From the NCBI GenBank assembly GCA_938022165.1, contig CALIEI010000044.1, positions 34,387 through 98,386 on the forward strand: DNA of 64,000 nt, read 5' to 3'. A program made the translations under genes and the position numbers. Within the stretch, counting starts at the first letter, position 1. Each line of letters begins with the position of its first letter. Origin of the DNA: an uncultured Saprospiraceae bacterium (GTDB lineage: Bacteria; Bacteroidota; Bacteroidia; Chitinophagales; Saprospiraceae). A model generated the notes under the pieces. It searched no databases. It worked only from the letters and a program-made list of their open reading frames with translations, and was not told where the DNA came from. Of the stretch, positions 1 through 8,497 are shown in pieces.

Positions 1-12
1 AATAAAAATCTT

Positions 13-249
13 ATGAAAGTATTATGCTTCGGGGTTGCAAAAGATATAGTTGGAGGCGCAGAATTAAACATTGAAGGCCAACACGCACAGAATGTTTCTG
101 AGCTTAAAGAATATCTTAATAAAACCTTCCCAAAATTTTTGGAATATAAGTCTTACATGGTAGCGGTCAATCAAGCCTATGCTAATGATGAGATTTCTAT
201 TTCTGATAGCGACGAGATCGCACTAATACCCCCTGTCAGTGGCGGATAA
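13..249 (+). CDS. moaD: Molybdopterin synthase sulfur carrier subunit MoaD
   Basis: Small ubiquitin-fold protein (78 aa) that carries the thiocarboxylate sulfur used to make the dithiolene of molybdopterin. The sequence ends in PPVSGG, the C-terminal Gly-Gly that is adenylated by MoeB and thiolated; the length is typical for MoaD. Its stop overlaps the GTG start of moaE by 11 bp, so the two subunits are probably translationally coupled. The window opens just before it, so an upstream moa gene may share the transcript. The product would act in the cytoplasm in a complex with MoaE. Confidence 0.93.
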   Translation: MKVLCFGVAKDIVGGAELNIEGQHAQNVSELKEYLNKTFPKFLEYKSYMVAVNQAYANDEISISDSDEIALIPPVSGG

Positions 250-667
250 TAAAATAGACATACAAATTTTATCGAAGCCTCTTTCTATAGACGCCTGCTA
301 CAATTTTGTGCTCAATGAAAAATGTGGCGGCATCGACTTATTTGTTGGCACCGTGAGGCGTTGGAACAAAGGTGAAGAAGTTACACATTTACTTTTTGAG
401 TCATATGAAGCCATGGCTATAAAGGAGATGACAAAGATTGCCAAGACCGCTATTGAAAAATTTGGACTTGAAAGTATCAGTATGCATCATCGAGTAGGCC
501 AGGTTGACCTTGAAGGAATTGCTGTGATCATTGCTGCTGCCTCCAAACATAGGAAGGCTGCCTTCGAAGCATGTGAATATGCAATAGATACCCTGAAAGA
601 CGATGTCCCTATCTGGAAAAAAGAATTTTTGAAAGACGGCAGCTACTGGGTCAACTCACGCCCTTGA
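239..667 (+). CDS. moaE: Molybdopterin synthase catalytic subunit MoaE
   Basis: Large subunit (142 aa) of molybdopterin synthase, which converts precursor Z (cPMP) to molybdopterin using sulfur from MoaD-COSH. Family motifs are visible: HHRVGQVDLEG in the middle and DDVPIWKKEF near the C-terminus, which carries the conserved catalytic lysine region. The start is GTG at 239, inside the last codons of moaD. The 3' end overlaps the convergent moeB-like gene by 17 bp. The product is needed for the molybdenum hydroxylase encoded at the far end of this window. Confidence 0.93.
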   Translation: MADNKIDIQILSKPLSIDACYNFVLNEKCGGIDLFVGTVRRWNKGEEVTHLLFESYEAMAIKEMTKIAKTAIEKFGLESISMHHRVGQVDLEGIAVIIAAASKHRKAAFEACEYAIDTLKDDVPIWKKEFLKDGSYWVNSRP

Positions 668-1715
668 TGTTTAGATGTCTTTGATATGCCTTATACCCAT
701 CTTTTAGACTATAGATCCGGAGTCCAGCATCCGCAGCCATCAATCTACTAGCTACTATTTTTGATACTCGACCACTGCGACAATAGAGCACTATCTTTTT
801 ATTTCGATCCAGATCGCCAAGGCTTAATTCTTCACTCAACTTATGCACAGAAGCTTCATCGATAGCTTTATGCTCGCTACTGGTCATCACCGAAATTAAT
901 TGTACTTCGCTTCTGTCACGAAGCACATCTGGCAATTCTACCTCCATTACATGATCACAGGCCGGTGTCAAATAATCATTCTTCTCATAAACTTCTTCAA
1001 GATCTTCCTCCCAGTTTTTTTGTAACTTCAAGATGAGCTGTCGTGCAGACAATATCTCATAGGTCAACAATCTTCCGCACAAGGATTCCCCAATGTCTAG
1101 CACAAATTTGATCGCTTCATTGGCTTGCAAAATTCCGATCATCCCTGCTATCGTGCTCAAGACTCCTACTTCAGAACAAACTGGAATATTCAGATCAGGT
1201 ACCGGAAAAATATCCCGAAGATGCAAGTCATCCTCTTTTTCATTTCTAAACAAGGTCACGTAGCCCTCATACTTATGAATCGCACCATAGACTAATGGAA
1301 TCCCCTCCAATGCACAAAAATCATTGACCAAGTATTTGCACATTTGATCGTCTGTACATTCCAGCACAAGGTCCACTCCTGTCAATAATTGATCAATATT
1401 TTCTTTGGATAATCGTGTCGCGGCGATATCTATTTTTATCTCTGGATTCAAGGCTAGCAGCCTTGCTTTCAAGTGCTCCACTTTCGCCTCTTTGTCCTCT
1501 GCGGTATAAAATACTTGTCGATGCAAATTGCTCACATCCGGTACATCACCGTCTATCAAACTCAATCGCCCAATCCCTACACCCGCCAAATAAGCAGCTG
1601 CGATCGCCCCAAGTCCGCCACATCCAACTATGGCCAGATGGCTTGTCCCCAATTTCTTTTGCCCTGCTTCTCCAATCTCTGGCAAGATCGTTTGTCGCGA
1701 ATATCTAGTGTTCAT
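651..1715 (-). CDS. moeB: MoeB/ThiF-family adenylyltransferase fused to a rhodanese domain
   Basis: A 354-aa protein with an N-terminal E1-like domain (nucleotide-binding GCGGLGAIAAAYLAGVG at about residues 31-47; VLECTDDQMCKYLVN) and a C-terminal rhodanese domain whose active loop is YCRSGRVSK. MoeB/MOCS3 proteins adenylate the MoaD C-terminus, and the rhodanese can deliver sulfur. The conserved cysteine is seen in IPVCSEVGVLS. The two CxxC pairs that bind structural zinc in E. coli MoeB are not visible. Convergent with moaE, overlapping by 17 bp. A role with ThiS or another sulfur carrier is possible, but the neighbourhood favours MoaD. Confidence 0.85.
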   Translation of the reverse strand: MNTRYSRQTILPEIGEAGQKKLGTSHLAIVGCGGLGAIAAAYLAGVGIGRLSLIDGDVPDVSNLHRQVFYTAEDKEAKVEHLKARLLALNPEIKIDIAATRLSKENIDQLLTGVDLVLECTDDQMCKYLVNDFCALEGIPLVYGAIHKYEGYVTLFRNEKEDDLHLRDIFPVPDLNIPVCSEVGVLSTIAGMIGILQANEAIKFVLDIGESLCGRLLTYEILSARQLILKLQKNWEEDLEEVYEKNDYLTPACDHVMEVELPDVLRDRSEVQLISVMTSSEHKAIDEASVHKLSEELSLGDLDRNKKIVLYCRSGRVSKIVASRLMAADAGLRIYSLKDGYKAYQRHLNIKGVS

Positions 1716-1753
1716 TGATAGCTTGTTTTATCTCTCCAAAGATATGGGAAAAA

Positions 1754-1787
1754 TAGGTACTAGGGGCTAGGTGCTAAGTGCTAGGCA
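1754..1787. repeat. Short degenerate repeat built on ctaggtgcta
   Basis: The spacer upstream of the moeB-like gene contains about three imperfect copies of a 9-10 bp unit related to ctaggtgcta. It has no coding potential. It resembles in style, not in sequence, the heptamer satellite at 7502 and the gacaccta repeat near 21430. Confidence 0.5.
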
Positions 1788-1925
1788 CGACTTAAAATAA
1801 ATTTTAAAAGACTTCCCATATATATAGATTATTTCTCAAGCCCAATATGTGCACAAGTCTGTTATTCCCAGTTTAATAGAATAGTTAGTATATTGATACT
1901 TTAAACACCTTATCAAATAGCTAAA

Positions 1926-2948
1926 ATGAAAAGATATAAGGCTGGTGAATTTGCACAGCGCTATCAAGCAGGTATGATGAAAAAGATATCACGCATGGCT
2001 GGTGGCAAAGACATCTTTTTGAAATGGCTTCAAGAAAACTTAGGCCTGGGAAGAGCAAGTGCTTATCGTAGATTGAACGGAGAGACTTTATTTGATCTAG
2101 AGGAAATAGTGATGATCATCACTGCTTTTAAAATACCTGTAACTGAGCTATTTGAATCCGATAAAAGCATTCTTTATTTTTATCAAAACGAGAGGCATCC
2201 CAATAGCTATGAAGAATGGTTTACTGGGATAGATCAAGATTTCGCTATACTTGCCAATCAATCCAATAGCAAGATGTACTATAGCTCTACCGAGAGTCCC
2301 ATCTTTTACTATTTTCACTTTGACGAATTCACACATTTTAAATTATACATTTGGGCAAAAACCATATGGCAACTAGACTCTTTAAAAGATGTGCCTTTTA
2401 GCATCAAAAGCGAGCTATGGAATGACAAGGTTTTGGAGCTGAAAGAGAAATTTTTGAAGCAGTACACACAGATGCCTAGTGTTGAATTCTGGACGCCAAA
2501 TTTTTTGAGTAACAACCTCAATCAGATACAATATTTTTTAGAGGGCTATCTATTTGAAAATAGAGAAGACGCCTTACTACTGTGTCATCAGCTCCGTGAA
2601 ATGATAAAACTGCTCGAACAACAAATCATCGACGGACATAAAAAACCTGTAAAAGGGGTAGCTCGACCTGGTAGTTATGAATTGTACTATAATGAGATAT
2701 TACATACAAACAATACCATCTTATTTACATCAGATCAAAGCAAAGCACTTTACACCACATTTGGTAATCCAAATACGATAAAAACTTATCAAAAAGAGGC
2801 TTGTGATTATGCTGAAGATTGGTTCGAAAAACTAAAAAGATCTGCCAATAAAATTAATCAAGACTCTGATCGAGATCGGACTCGATTGTTCAAAAAGATG
2901 GAGGACAAAATAAACAAGGCAGAACTCTTATTTAAAGGACTCATTTAA
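1926..2948 (+). CDS. HTH-domain protein, putative transcriptional regulator
   Basis: A 340-aa protein whose first ~75 residues look like a Cro/XRE-type helix-turn-helix (KDIFLKWLQENLGLGRASAYRRLNG, then DLEEIVMIITAFKIPVTELF). The remainder is a long region rich in aromatic residues with no family I recognise and no obvious membrane segment. Stand-alone regulators with an N-terminal HTH and a large unknown C-terminal region are common in Bacteroidota. A weak palindrome, AGTAT-attg-ATACT, sits about 25 bp before the start and could be an operator. No ligand or target can be assigned. Confidence 0.7.
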   Translation: MKRYKAGEFAQRYQAGMMKKISRMAGGKDIFLKWLQENLGLGRASAYRRLNGETLFDLEEIVMIITAFKIPVTELFESDKSILYFYQNERHPNSYEEWFTGIDQDFAILANQSNSKMYYSSTESPIFYYFHFDEFTHFKLYIWAKTIWQLDSLKDVPFSIKSELWNDKVLELKEKFLKQYTQMPSVEFWTPNFLSNNLNQIQYFLEGYLFENREDALLLCHQLREMIKLLEQQIIDGHKKPVKGVARPGSYELYYNEILHTNNTILFTSDQSKALYTTFGNPNTIKTYQKEACDYAEDWFEKLKRSANKINQDSDRDRTRLFKKMEDKINKAELLFKGLI

Positions 2949-2970
2949 CTGCGCTTTACATTTCTACAGA

Positions 2971-3402
2971 TTATCCCTTTATTTTAGAAATTATTTTCCC
3001 ATGAGAATTGCTAGGTTTATCCATATCTGATTTTGCGAAGGCAATTGACTCCAAGACTAATTTCTTCACTTTTGCATTTTTGAAATCTTTCTCAGTACTT
3101 ATAGGAATATGTCTAATTAATTTACCAGTCCCTTGCAACAGTTGAGTTGGGTCTTTCAACAAAGCTCCTTTATTGAATCCAAGATTGAGATGCTTAGTAT
3201 ATATTGGGATCATACAGAATGCATCTCCTAGCTTTTCACTCAGCGTATATACTGATGTCAATGCATGCGTATGATAGAGCAACTCGTTACTTTCAGGATG
3301 CAAGTCTAATAAAAATGATCTTAGACTTTTATACAGTTCAATCAAATCTCCTTCTTTGTGATCGAGGTATTGCTGAAATTGTGCATGGATAGGTGAAAGC
3401 AT
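2971..3402 (-). CDS. DUF1801 / YdhG-like family protein
   Basis: A 143-aa cytoplasmic protein resembling the DUF1801 (YdhG/YjbR-like) fold: an N-terminal helix, the motif SNELLYHTHALTSVYT, then FCMIPIYTKHLNLGFNKGALL and a C-terminal KVKKLVLESIAFAKSD. The biochemical role of the family is unknown. It is convergent with the HTH gene and lies 24 bp after the desaturase-like gene on the same strand, so it may be co-transcribed with that gene. Confidence 0.75.
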   Translation of the reverse strand: MLSPIHAQFQQYLDHKEGDLIELYKSLRSFLLDLHPESNELLYHTHALTSVYTLSEKLGDAFCMIPIYTKHLNLGFNKGALLKDPTQLLQGTGKLIRHIPISTEKDFKNAKVKKLVLESIAFAKSDMDKPSNSHGKIISKIKG

Positions 3403-3426
3403 GGATTTCTATTTTCAGATTACAAT

Positions 3427-4314
3427 CTACTTCTTTCTAAATGGAAAAAGAAATTGAGTCAGGAATCCTTTTGGGTCTTTTGTTCCTTCAACTCCAGCGA
3501 TTTTTACTTCTCGTTCATTTGGCCAAAAGAAAGTACCAAAAGCAATATCCCAGATAATGAGAACTCTACCGAAATTATTATTGGATTCTTTTTCTTTTTC
3601 TGAATGATGCCAACGATGCAATTCAGCAGAGTTGAAAATGTAATTTAGGTATCCCGCTTTGAAGTTAATATTTACATGCTCAAGAAATCCAGTGACGCCA
3701 GCAAATACTAGAATTATCATTGCCAACTTTACCGATGTGCCTAGTACTATCAATGGTAACAAATATGCTATACTCCCCAATACAGCATCAAAGAAATGAA
3801 AGCGTCCAGAGTTGGCCCAATATACTCGTTCTGCTGCGTGATGTATCTCATGAAGCCGCCACAAACTTGGCCACTCGTGTGTTATTTTGTGTAGCCAATA
3901 AAAACAAAATTCGCAAAACAATAAGGTGAATAAAAATGACCAGTAAATATTGAAATGAGATTCGATCAATCCTCCAGGCATTTTTTGTGCAATCCATGAC
4001 AGAGGAACATACAATGCAAATGGCAATAGAAATTCGCATAACTTGTTTGCAAATGGGAGCAAGACCAATGTACGTATCAAGTCTGTTCCAAAATCATTTC
4101 TGCTTTCGTTCCAATCTTTTCGGTAAGGAACAAATCGTTCTAATATGGCAATCATCAAGATAGCTGGAGCGAGAATAACTACAGGAACCCACAGCAGATA
4201 AACATCGGGTACTCTTGGTACAAGTGTAAACAGTATACCTAAGAGTCCAAAAATTGCAACAGGATAAAAACTATATTGGAAGACTTTGTACATTTTGCTT
4301 TTTATATACTTCAA
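3427..4314 (-). CDS. Sterol desaturase / fatty acid hydroxylase family protein
   Basis: A 295-aa integral membrane di-iron enzyme of the sterol desaturase/fatty acid hydroxylase superfamily. The histidine clusters that bind the di-iron centre are visible as HKITHE, LHEIHHAAE and LHRWHHSE, between several hydrophobic segments (residues ~12-60, ~105-135, ~180-205). The substrate, lipid or isoprenoid-derived, cannot be predicted from sequence. A second family member lies at 6048. It may form an operon with the downstream DUF1801 gene. Confidence 0.88.
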   Translation of the reverse strand: MKYIKSKMYKVFQYSFYPVAIFGLLGILFTLVPRVPDVYLLWVPVVILAPAILMIAILERFVPYRKDWNESRNDFGTDLIRTLVLLPFANKLCEFLLPFALYVPLSWIAQKMPGGLIESHFNIYWSFLFTLLFCEFCFYWLHKITHEWPSLWRLHEIHHAAERVYWANSGRFHFFDAVLGSIAYLLPLIVLGTSVKLAMIILVFAGVTGFLEHVNINFKAGYLNYIFNSAELHRWHHSEKEKESNNNFGRVLIIWDIAFGTFFWPNEREVKIAGVEGTKDPKGFLTQFLFPFRKK

Positions 4315-4382
4315 AATACAAATTATCTGGATAGATCTACAATGGTTAATTATTTTTTTAGCGCATCATCATATATCCTATA

Positions 4383-4520
4383 GGGCGAGCCGTCTAGGCG
4401 GAAGCCCTACTGGACAAGCGGTAGAAGTGGTTCCGACTTTTTCGTCGGAAGGAACGGATGACGCGACCTAAGGTTTTTTTGCGCCGCTCGGAAGCTGAGC
4501 AAAACCGCAAGGATGGCCCC
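4383..4520 (-). repeat. Structured intergenic element, copy 1
   Basis: Lies 10 bp after the stop of the minus-strand propeller lipoprotein gene, in that gene's sense orientation. Reading minus, it opens GGGGCCATCC, carries the middle block GCGTCATCCGTTCC, a variable hairpin TTCCGAC/GTCGGAA, the block CACTTCTACCGCTTGTCC and a final stem-loop GGGCTTCC...GGGC/GCCC. It shares these blocks with the seven other copies in the window. The region has no plausible gene; ORFs that run through it are shadows. Confidence 0.65.
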
Positions 4521-4530
4521 AAATAATTTT

Positions 4531-5661
4531 TCAAAAAACTTGCACAAAATAACCATCTCTAAACTCGAGCACTGAACCATTATCCATAGCGAACCATAAT
4601 TTACCTTCATTGGTTTTATAAATTTGCCATATATGTGTAGACGGCAAACCATCTTTTATACCATAGTTTTTCATACCCTTGCCGTCATACTTCCAAGCTC
4701 CTGTATCTCGATCTCCAAACCAAATATTGCCACTCTCGTCCTCACCGATTGCAAACACGTGCTCCATCGTGCCCGAAACAGATCGATAGCTTCCACTACG
4801 CCCACTGGTAGTACTGATCAAATTCATCTCTTCCGAAAAAAAAGAAATCTTATCACTCTCTTTAAGCAAGACTCCAATACCATTGTTCCCAATCCACAAT
4901 CTACCTTTGCTATCTTCAAAGAGGCTTCTCACATGGAGGTAGCCAGAAAGATCATTTAAACCCAAACTTTTGTCGTCTATTATTGTCACCGCAGATCCGT
5001 CAAAGCAAAACACGGCACTGTAAGTGCCAAACCAATATTGATTATTGTTACCTTTCACAAATGGAGTAGATACTGAATACTGATTGGACTGATCAGGCGT
5101 AGGCTTCAATGGAAAGGCGTGATAAGTCATGTTTTTTCCATCCCAGCGATACACGCCTGGAACCGATTCAGTTTTGTTATAACCCACTCCTTCATTTCCT
5201 TTAAACCAGATATCATTTTCGGCTGATGCCCATGGAGTATAGAAATTAAAATTCATTTGCGGGTAGGTAATAATTTTACCATCGGCATATTTACTGATGC
5301 CAAATCCACATTCAAACCAAATCGCCCCATTGGCATCTTCAAAAATAGATCGTACCTGATTATTGCTCAGGCCATCTGCATCTGTGTAGTAAACAAACTC
5401 ATTGCCATCGTACTTACACACTCCTTCTTGGTGACCGCCAAACCATATATTACCTTCTGAATCCTCTAAAATGGCGCGAATTCCTTTCTTGAATTTTAAT
5501 TTTTTGGTGTTGTTATTTTTTACATGAAATAAATTTTCCGCTTCAAGTTGATTCGTTTCCTTGGGCTGACTCTGTGAGATACAAGCAGAAAGTATGACAA
5601 GTGCGATAAGAAGTAAAAACGAATAAGCTAATCTCATGAAGTACATTTTAGCTTCCGGCAA
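4531..5661 (-). CDS. Two-component-regulator-propeller lipoprotein
   Basis: A 376-aa exported protein. The N-terminus has a lipoprotein signal (LLLIALVILSAC, so lipidation at the Cys is likely). The rest is a series of reg_prop-type beta-propeller blades with signatures such as DSEGNIWFGG, DANGAIWFECG, DSKGRLWIGN and DESGNIWFGD. These blades form sensor propellers in Bacteroidota HTCS proteins, but no kinase is attached here. Its start overlaps the upstream small membrane gene by 14 bp, so the two are probably co-expressed. Likely anchored in the outer or inner membrane; the ligand is unknown. Confidence 0.82.
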   Translation of the reverse strand: MPEAKMYFMRLAYSFLLLIALVILSACISQSQPKETNQLEAENLFHVKNNNTKKLKFKKGIRAILEDSEGNIWFGGHQEGVCKYDGNEFVYYTDADGLSNNQVRSIFEDANGAIWFECGFGISKYADGKIITYPQMNFNFYTPWASAENDIWFKGNEGVGYNKTESVPGVYRWDGKNMTYHAFPLKPTPDQSNQYSVSTPFVKGNNNQYWFGTYSAVFCFDGSAVTIIDDKSLGLNDLSGYLHVRSLFEDSKGRLWIGNNGIGVLLKESDKISFFSEEMNLISTTSGRSGSYRSVSGTMEHVFAIGEDESGNIWFGDRDTGAWKYDGKGMKNYGIKDGLPSTHIWQIYKTNEGKLWFAMDNGSVLEFRDGYFVQVF

Positions 5662-5932
5662 AAGGTGTCCCGAAAATCCCCACTGCCAGCTGAGCCCAAA
5701 TCAAAACAAAAAGCAAAATAATAACTCCTATAATTAGCCATTTATACTTCTTATTTTTTAAGCGCTGAAATGTGAAATATATAGCCCAGCCTAAACCGCT
5801 AAGTAAAAGCCCAGCAACAATAAAATCCATAATTGACCAATTCACTTCATCTGTAAATTGCATTGCGATAAGCGGAACGAGCAAGATCAAAAACACAATA
5901 GCGAATATAATTGTCCATCCTTTACTTTTCAT
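5648..5932 (-). CDS. Small three-helix membrane protein, unknown function
   Basis: A 94-aa protein that is almost entirely hydrophobic, with three predicted membrane helices (IIFAIVFLILLVPLIAMQF, DFIVAGLLLSGLGWAIYFTF and WLIIGVIILLFVLIWAQLAV). I do not recognise a family. The stop lies within the start of the propeller lipoprotein gene (14-bp overlap), which suggests one transcript. The upstream 115 bp separate it from the divergent desaturase-CDGSH gene. Confidence 0.65.
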   Translation of the reverse strand: MKSKGWTIIFAIVFLILLVPLIAMQFTDEVNWSIMDFIVAGLLLSGLGWAIYFTFQRLKNKKYKWLIIGVIILLFVLIWAQLAVGIFGTPFAGS

Positions 5933-6047
5933 ACTATATTTATTACCCTACCATTAATAAAGATACTTATCTTTAGCAATGAAGCGATGTGCACAATTCC
6001 AATGCTAAACAATTTATAAAACACATTAACAAATTCAAATCATCTTT

Positions 6048-7115
6048 ATGGCTTGGTTAGAAATACCAAATATAGATATCTATTTTGTAGTAGCTGTTCT
6101 TTTCTTTTTTGGTTTTGTAGAATTTCTATTGGGTCACTACAGCCACTCCAAAAGAAGTAAGGATGACTACATCCTTGAGCTTGGCGGATTTTTTGTGGTT
6201 GGTTTAACTAAATCTATAGTAGTTTTTGTAGCACATTATATCGCTACACTTATTGCCGCTCCTTGGTTTGGCGTCTTTGCTAATTGGTCACTCTGGCTAA
6301 GTCTCCCTTTTTATTTATTGATTGATGATTTTCTTCAATACTGGTATCATCGCAGTGCACATGAATACAAGTGGCTGTGGAAGCATCACTACAATCATCA
6401 TGCAGCAGAAGATATGGGTGTTTTTGTTTCCTATCGCAACAGTTGGGTCTACTACCTGATCATGCCTAATATCTGGTGGACGGCTATTGCAACATTTCTT
6501 GGACTGGGTGCCGCTGCTGCATTAGGGATTATGATAAAGCTAGTCATCATTTCCTCTTCTCATAGTACTTGGGTCTGGGACAAATGGTTTTACAAAACAA
6601 AAGCGCTATCTCCTCTAATGAGTGTGATCGAGCGAATTGTTATCACGCCTGCTTTTCATCATGGGCATCATGCAAAATCAAAACTAGATGGTATCGGCGA
6701 TCCTAATGGCAATTTTGGAAATGCATTTTCTATTTGGGATCAGCTGTTTGGGACAGCTCATTTTAGTAGACAATTTCCTAAGGAGTATGGTCTGATGGAG
6801 ACGCCGAAAGATCCGTGGTATAGTCAGCTACTTTTTCCTTTTGTGAAATCAAATAAAGTTGATAGTGAAATACATGCTAATTTTGAATTTAAAAAGTATA
6901 CTCAGAATGAGCCGCTCCAGACTAAACTTGCAGCAGGAAAATATTTGTATTGCCAATGCGGGTATAGCAAGGATCAGCCTTTTTGTAATGGATCGCATCA
7001 TGGAACAAAGCAAACTCCTCTGGTATTTGAAATGAAAAAGGAAAGGACCGTTTCTCTTTGTAGATGTAAGAAAACAAAGACGCCTCCGTATTGCGACAAT
7101 TCGCACTTAGCTTAA
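6048..7115 (+). CDS. Sterol desaturase family protein fused to tandem CDGSH-type FeS motifs
   Basis: A 355-aa fusion. Residues ~1-270 are a membrane di-iron hydroxylase with the histidine boxes YWYHRSAHEY, HHYNHHAAE and FHHGHHAKS. Residues ~300-355 contain two CDGSH-like [2Fe-2S] motifs: YCQCGYSKDQPFCNGSH and LCRCKKTKTPPYCDNSH. Both keep the CxC...C...H ligand pattern; the first has N for D and the second N for G. The FeS domain may pass electrons to the di-iron site, which is inference. It is followed by a small gene at 11 bp. The substrate is unknown; a membrane lipid or sterol-like compound is likely. Confidence 0.88.
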   Translation: MAWLEIPNIDIYFVVAVLFFFGFVEFLLGHYSHSKRSKDDYILELGGFFVVGLTKSIVVFVAHYIATLIAAPWFGVFANWSLWLSLPFYLLIDDFLQYWYHRSAHEYKWLWKHHYNHHAAEDMGVFVSYRNSWVYYLIMPNIWWTAIATFLGLGAAAALGIMIKLVIISSSHSTWVWDKWFYKTKALSPLMSVIERIVITPAFHHGHHAKSKLDGIGDPNGNFGNAFSIWDQLFGTAHFSRQFPKEYGLMETPKDPWYSQLLFPFVKSNKVDSEIHANFEFKKYTQNEPLQTKLAAGKYLYCQCGYSKDQPFCNGSHHGTKQTPLVFEMKKERTVSLCRCKKTKTPPYCDNSHLA

Positions 7116-7125
7116 ATAACTAATC

Positions 7126-7497
7126 ATGGATCAAGATAAAATAAGTATGCGACCCACATTACCCAATGTAGTCGTCGATGATTCGATGACCCTGGATGAG
7201 CAATTCCAAAATAAAACGCTTAGGCCTATTATGAAGATGCAACATGACTTGATACTTGCCATGACTGGGATGTACATCAAAAAGAAAAAAAATGTTTTTC
7301 ACAATTTAACCGCTGAGAAAAAATCTGATTATATCAAAAATAATCTCCTAGCTGATAGGATGATCATTCATGAGCTTCGTGGCTTAGTTATCGGGATGTT
7401 TACTATAGAGGAAATGGAATATTATCTCGACAACAGATCTGCCTTGAATAAAAGGATTCAGAATTTGTTTTTTGAACGGATAAAGAGTGGGGTGTGA
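7126..7497 (+). CDS. Conserved-looking small protein, unknown function
   Basis: A 123-aa predicted soluble, mostly helical and basic protein (LRPIMKMQHDLILAMTGMYIKKKKN...LADRMIIHELRGLVIGMFTIEEMEYY). No signal peptide, metal motif or known domain is visible. It starts 11 bp after the desaturase-CDGSH fusion on the same strand and is probably co-transcribed. I cannot assign a function. Confidence 0.6.
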   Translation: MDQDKISMRPTLPNVVVDDSMTLDEQFQNKTLRPIMKMQHDLILAMTGMYIKKKKNVFHNLTAEKKSDYIKNNLLADRMIIHELRGLVIGMFTIEEMEYYLDNRSALNKRIQNLFFERIKSGV

Positions 7498-7501
7498 GAG
7501 C

Positions 7502-7585
7502 AAGGTCTAAGGTCTAAGGTCTAAGGTCTAAGGTCTAAGGTCTAAGGTCTAAGGTCTAAGGTCTAAGGTCTAAGGTCTAAGGTCT
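7502..7585. repeat. Perfect heptamer satellite (aaggtct)x12
   Basis: Twelve uninterrupted copies of the 7-bp unit aaggtct immediately follow the 7126-7497 gene and end 25 bp before the stop of the convergent membrane gene. A perfect array of this kind is prone to slippage and should vary in length between strains. No reading frame of interest runs through it. Confidence 0.95.
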
Positions 7586-7609
7586 AAAATTTAAAAGAAA
7601 TCTTAAACC

Positions 7610-8005
7610 CTACAACTCCCACCTTTTTTTCCTCGCCTCGTTCAATATCAAAAAGAATGGCACCCACCAGATCAAATCATTGGTAAGTAAGGTATAACCA
7701 AAACTTGCAGGAACAGCCCCTGTGATATAATTCATCACAAACCCTATCGGGCCAAATATTTTGCCTAAAAATCCAACTGCAATAATAGGCCAATGTTTTA
7801 CTGGATTGTATGATGACCACCAATACCCTAGACCGTACACGCCTATCACCATACCCATGCCCTGCCAGATCATAGGATGTATCGGCTCCTCCATTCCAGT
7901 GAGATGAAAAAAAGAGAGTGGAAATAAAACCACCCAGGCACCCCAAAGTAAATTATATACCGCGGCTACCTTCATAACTGTTTTCATCCAAGGTTTACTT
8001 TGCAT
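7610..8005 (-). CDS. Small multi-pass membrane protein, unknown function
   Basis: A 131-aa protein with about four membrane helices (VAAVYNLLWGAWVVLFPLSFF, MIWQGMGMVIGVYGLGYWW, IIAVGFLGKIFGPIGFVMNYI and LIWWVPFFLILNEA). No enzyme motif is visible. Its start overlaps the end of the next upstream gene by 11 bp, so the two membrane proteins are probably translationally coupled and may act together. Confidence 0.75.
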   Translation of the reverse strand: MQSKPWMKTVMKVAAVYNLLWGAWVVLFPLSFFHLTGMEEPIHPMIWQGMGMVIGVYGLGYWWSSYNPVKHWPIIAVGFLGKIFGPIGFVMNYITGAVPASFGYTLLTNDLIWWVPFFLILNEARKKRWEL

Positions 8006-8408
8006 AAAATATTAGACTTATGATTAAAATAATAGACCAGAGTACAGTTCTGATCCAATTGGTTTTTGTGAGTCGCTCCCTAGAAAAAACAGTATCATGT
8101 AGCGTTTCTATGTTACTATGCAGCGGAACAAAAATTAGAAAAGTTGTCAACCAAGAAAGAACCACTAAGCACAACGATATATAGTCTATTATATCAGACT
8201 GAGTAATCGAAGTATAAATATAAAGGAGCAACTGGCCAAGCATCAAGGGCAATACAACTATGGTAATCCTTGAGGTATATAGCCGATGCCACTTTTTAAT
8301 ATTTGCTTCAGAATAAAAACTAAAACTAGGATATATAACCAGCTGCACTATCCAGATAAGGATAAATAATCCAGTATTAAATAAAATTTTTAGGAGATCA
8401 ATATCCAT
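7995..8408 (-). CDS. Small multi-pass membrane protein, unknown function
   Basis: A protein of 137 aa if it starts at ATG 8408 (MDIDLLKILFNTGLF), where the first membrane helix begins. The longer ORF in the track uses TTG at 8435 and adds nine polar residues, which looks less likely. Four hydrophobic helices are visible, with a polar loop at SNIETLHDTVFSRERL. The 3' end overlaps the following membrane gene by 11 bp. No family is recognised with confidence. Confidence 0.65.
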   Translation of the reverse strand: MDIDLLKILFNTGLFILIWIVQLVIYPSFSFYSEANIKKWHRLYTSRITIVVLPLMLGQLLLYIYTSITQSDIIDYISLCLVVLSWLTTFLIFVPLHSNIETLHDTVFSRERLTKTNWIRTVLWSIILIISLIFYAK

Positions 8409-8497
8409 AGTGCACGATTCGCACTCATAAGACAAAGAAACGTAACTTTTGTTGAGTCCATATTTAGACTATTCGTCAATAGTGATGATAAAAAAAA

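Noticed and set aside
1415-1718. Plus-strand ORFs of 97 and 81 aa
   Set aside because: They are antisense shadows of the moeB-like gene and have no family features.
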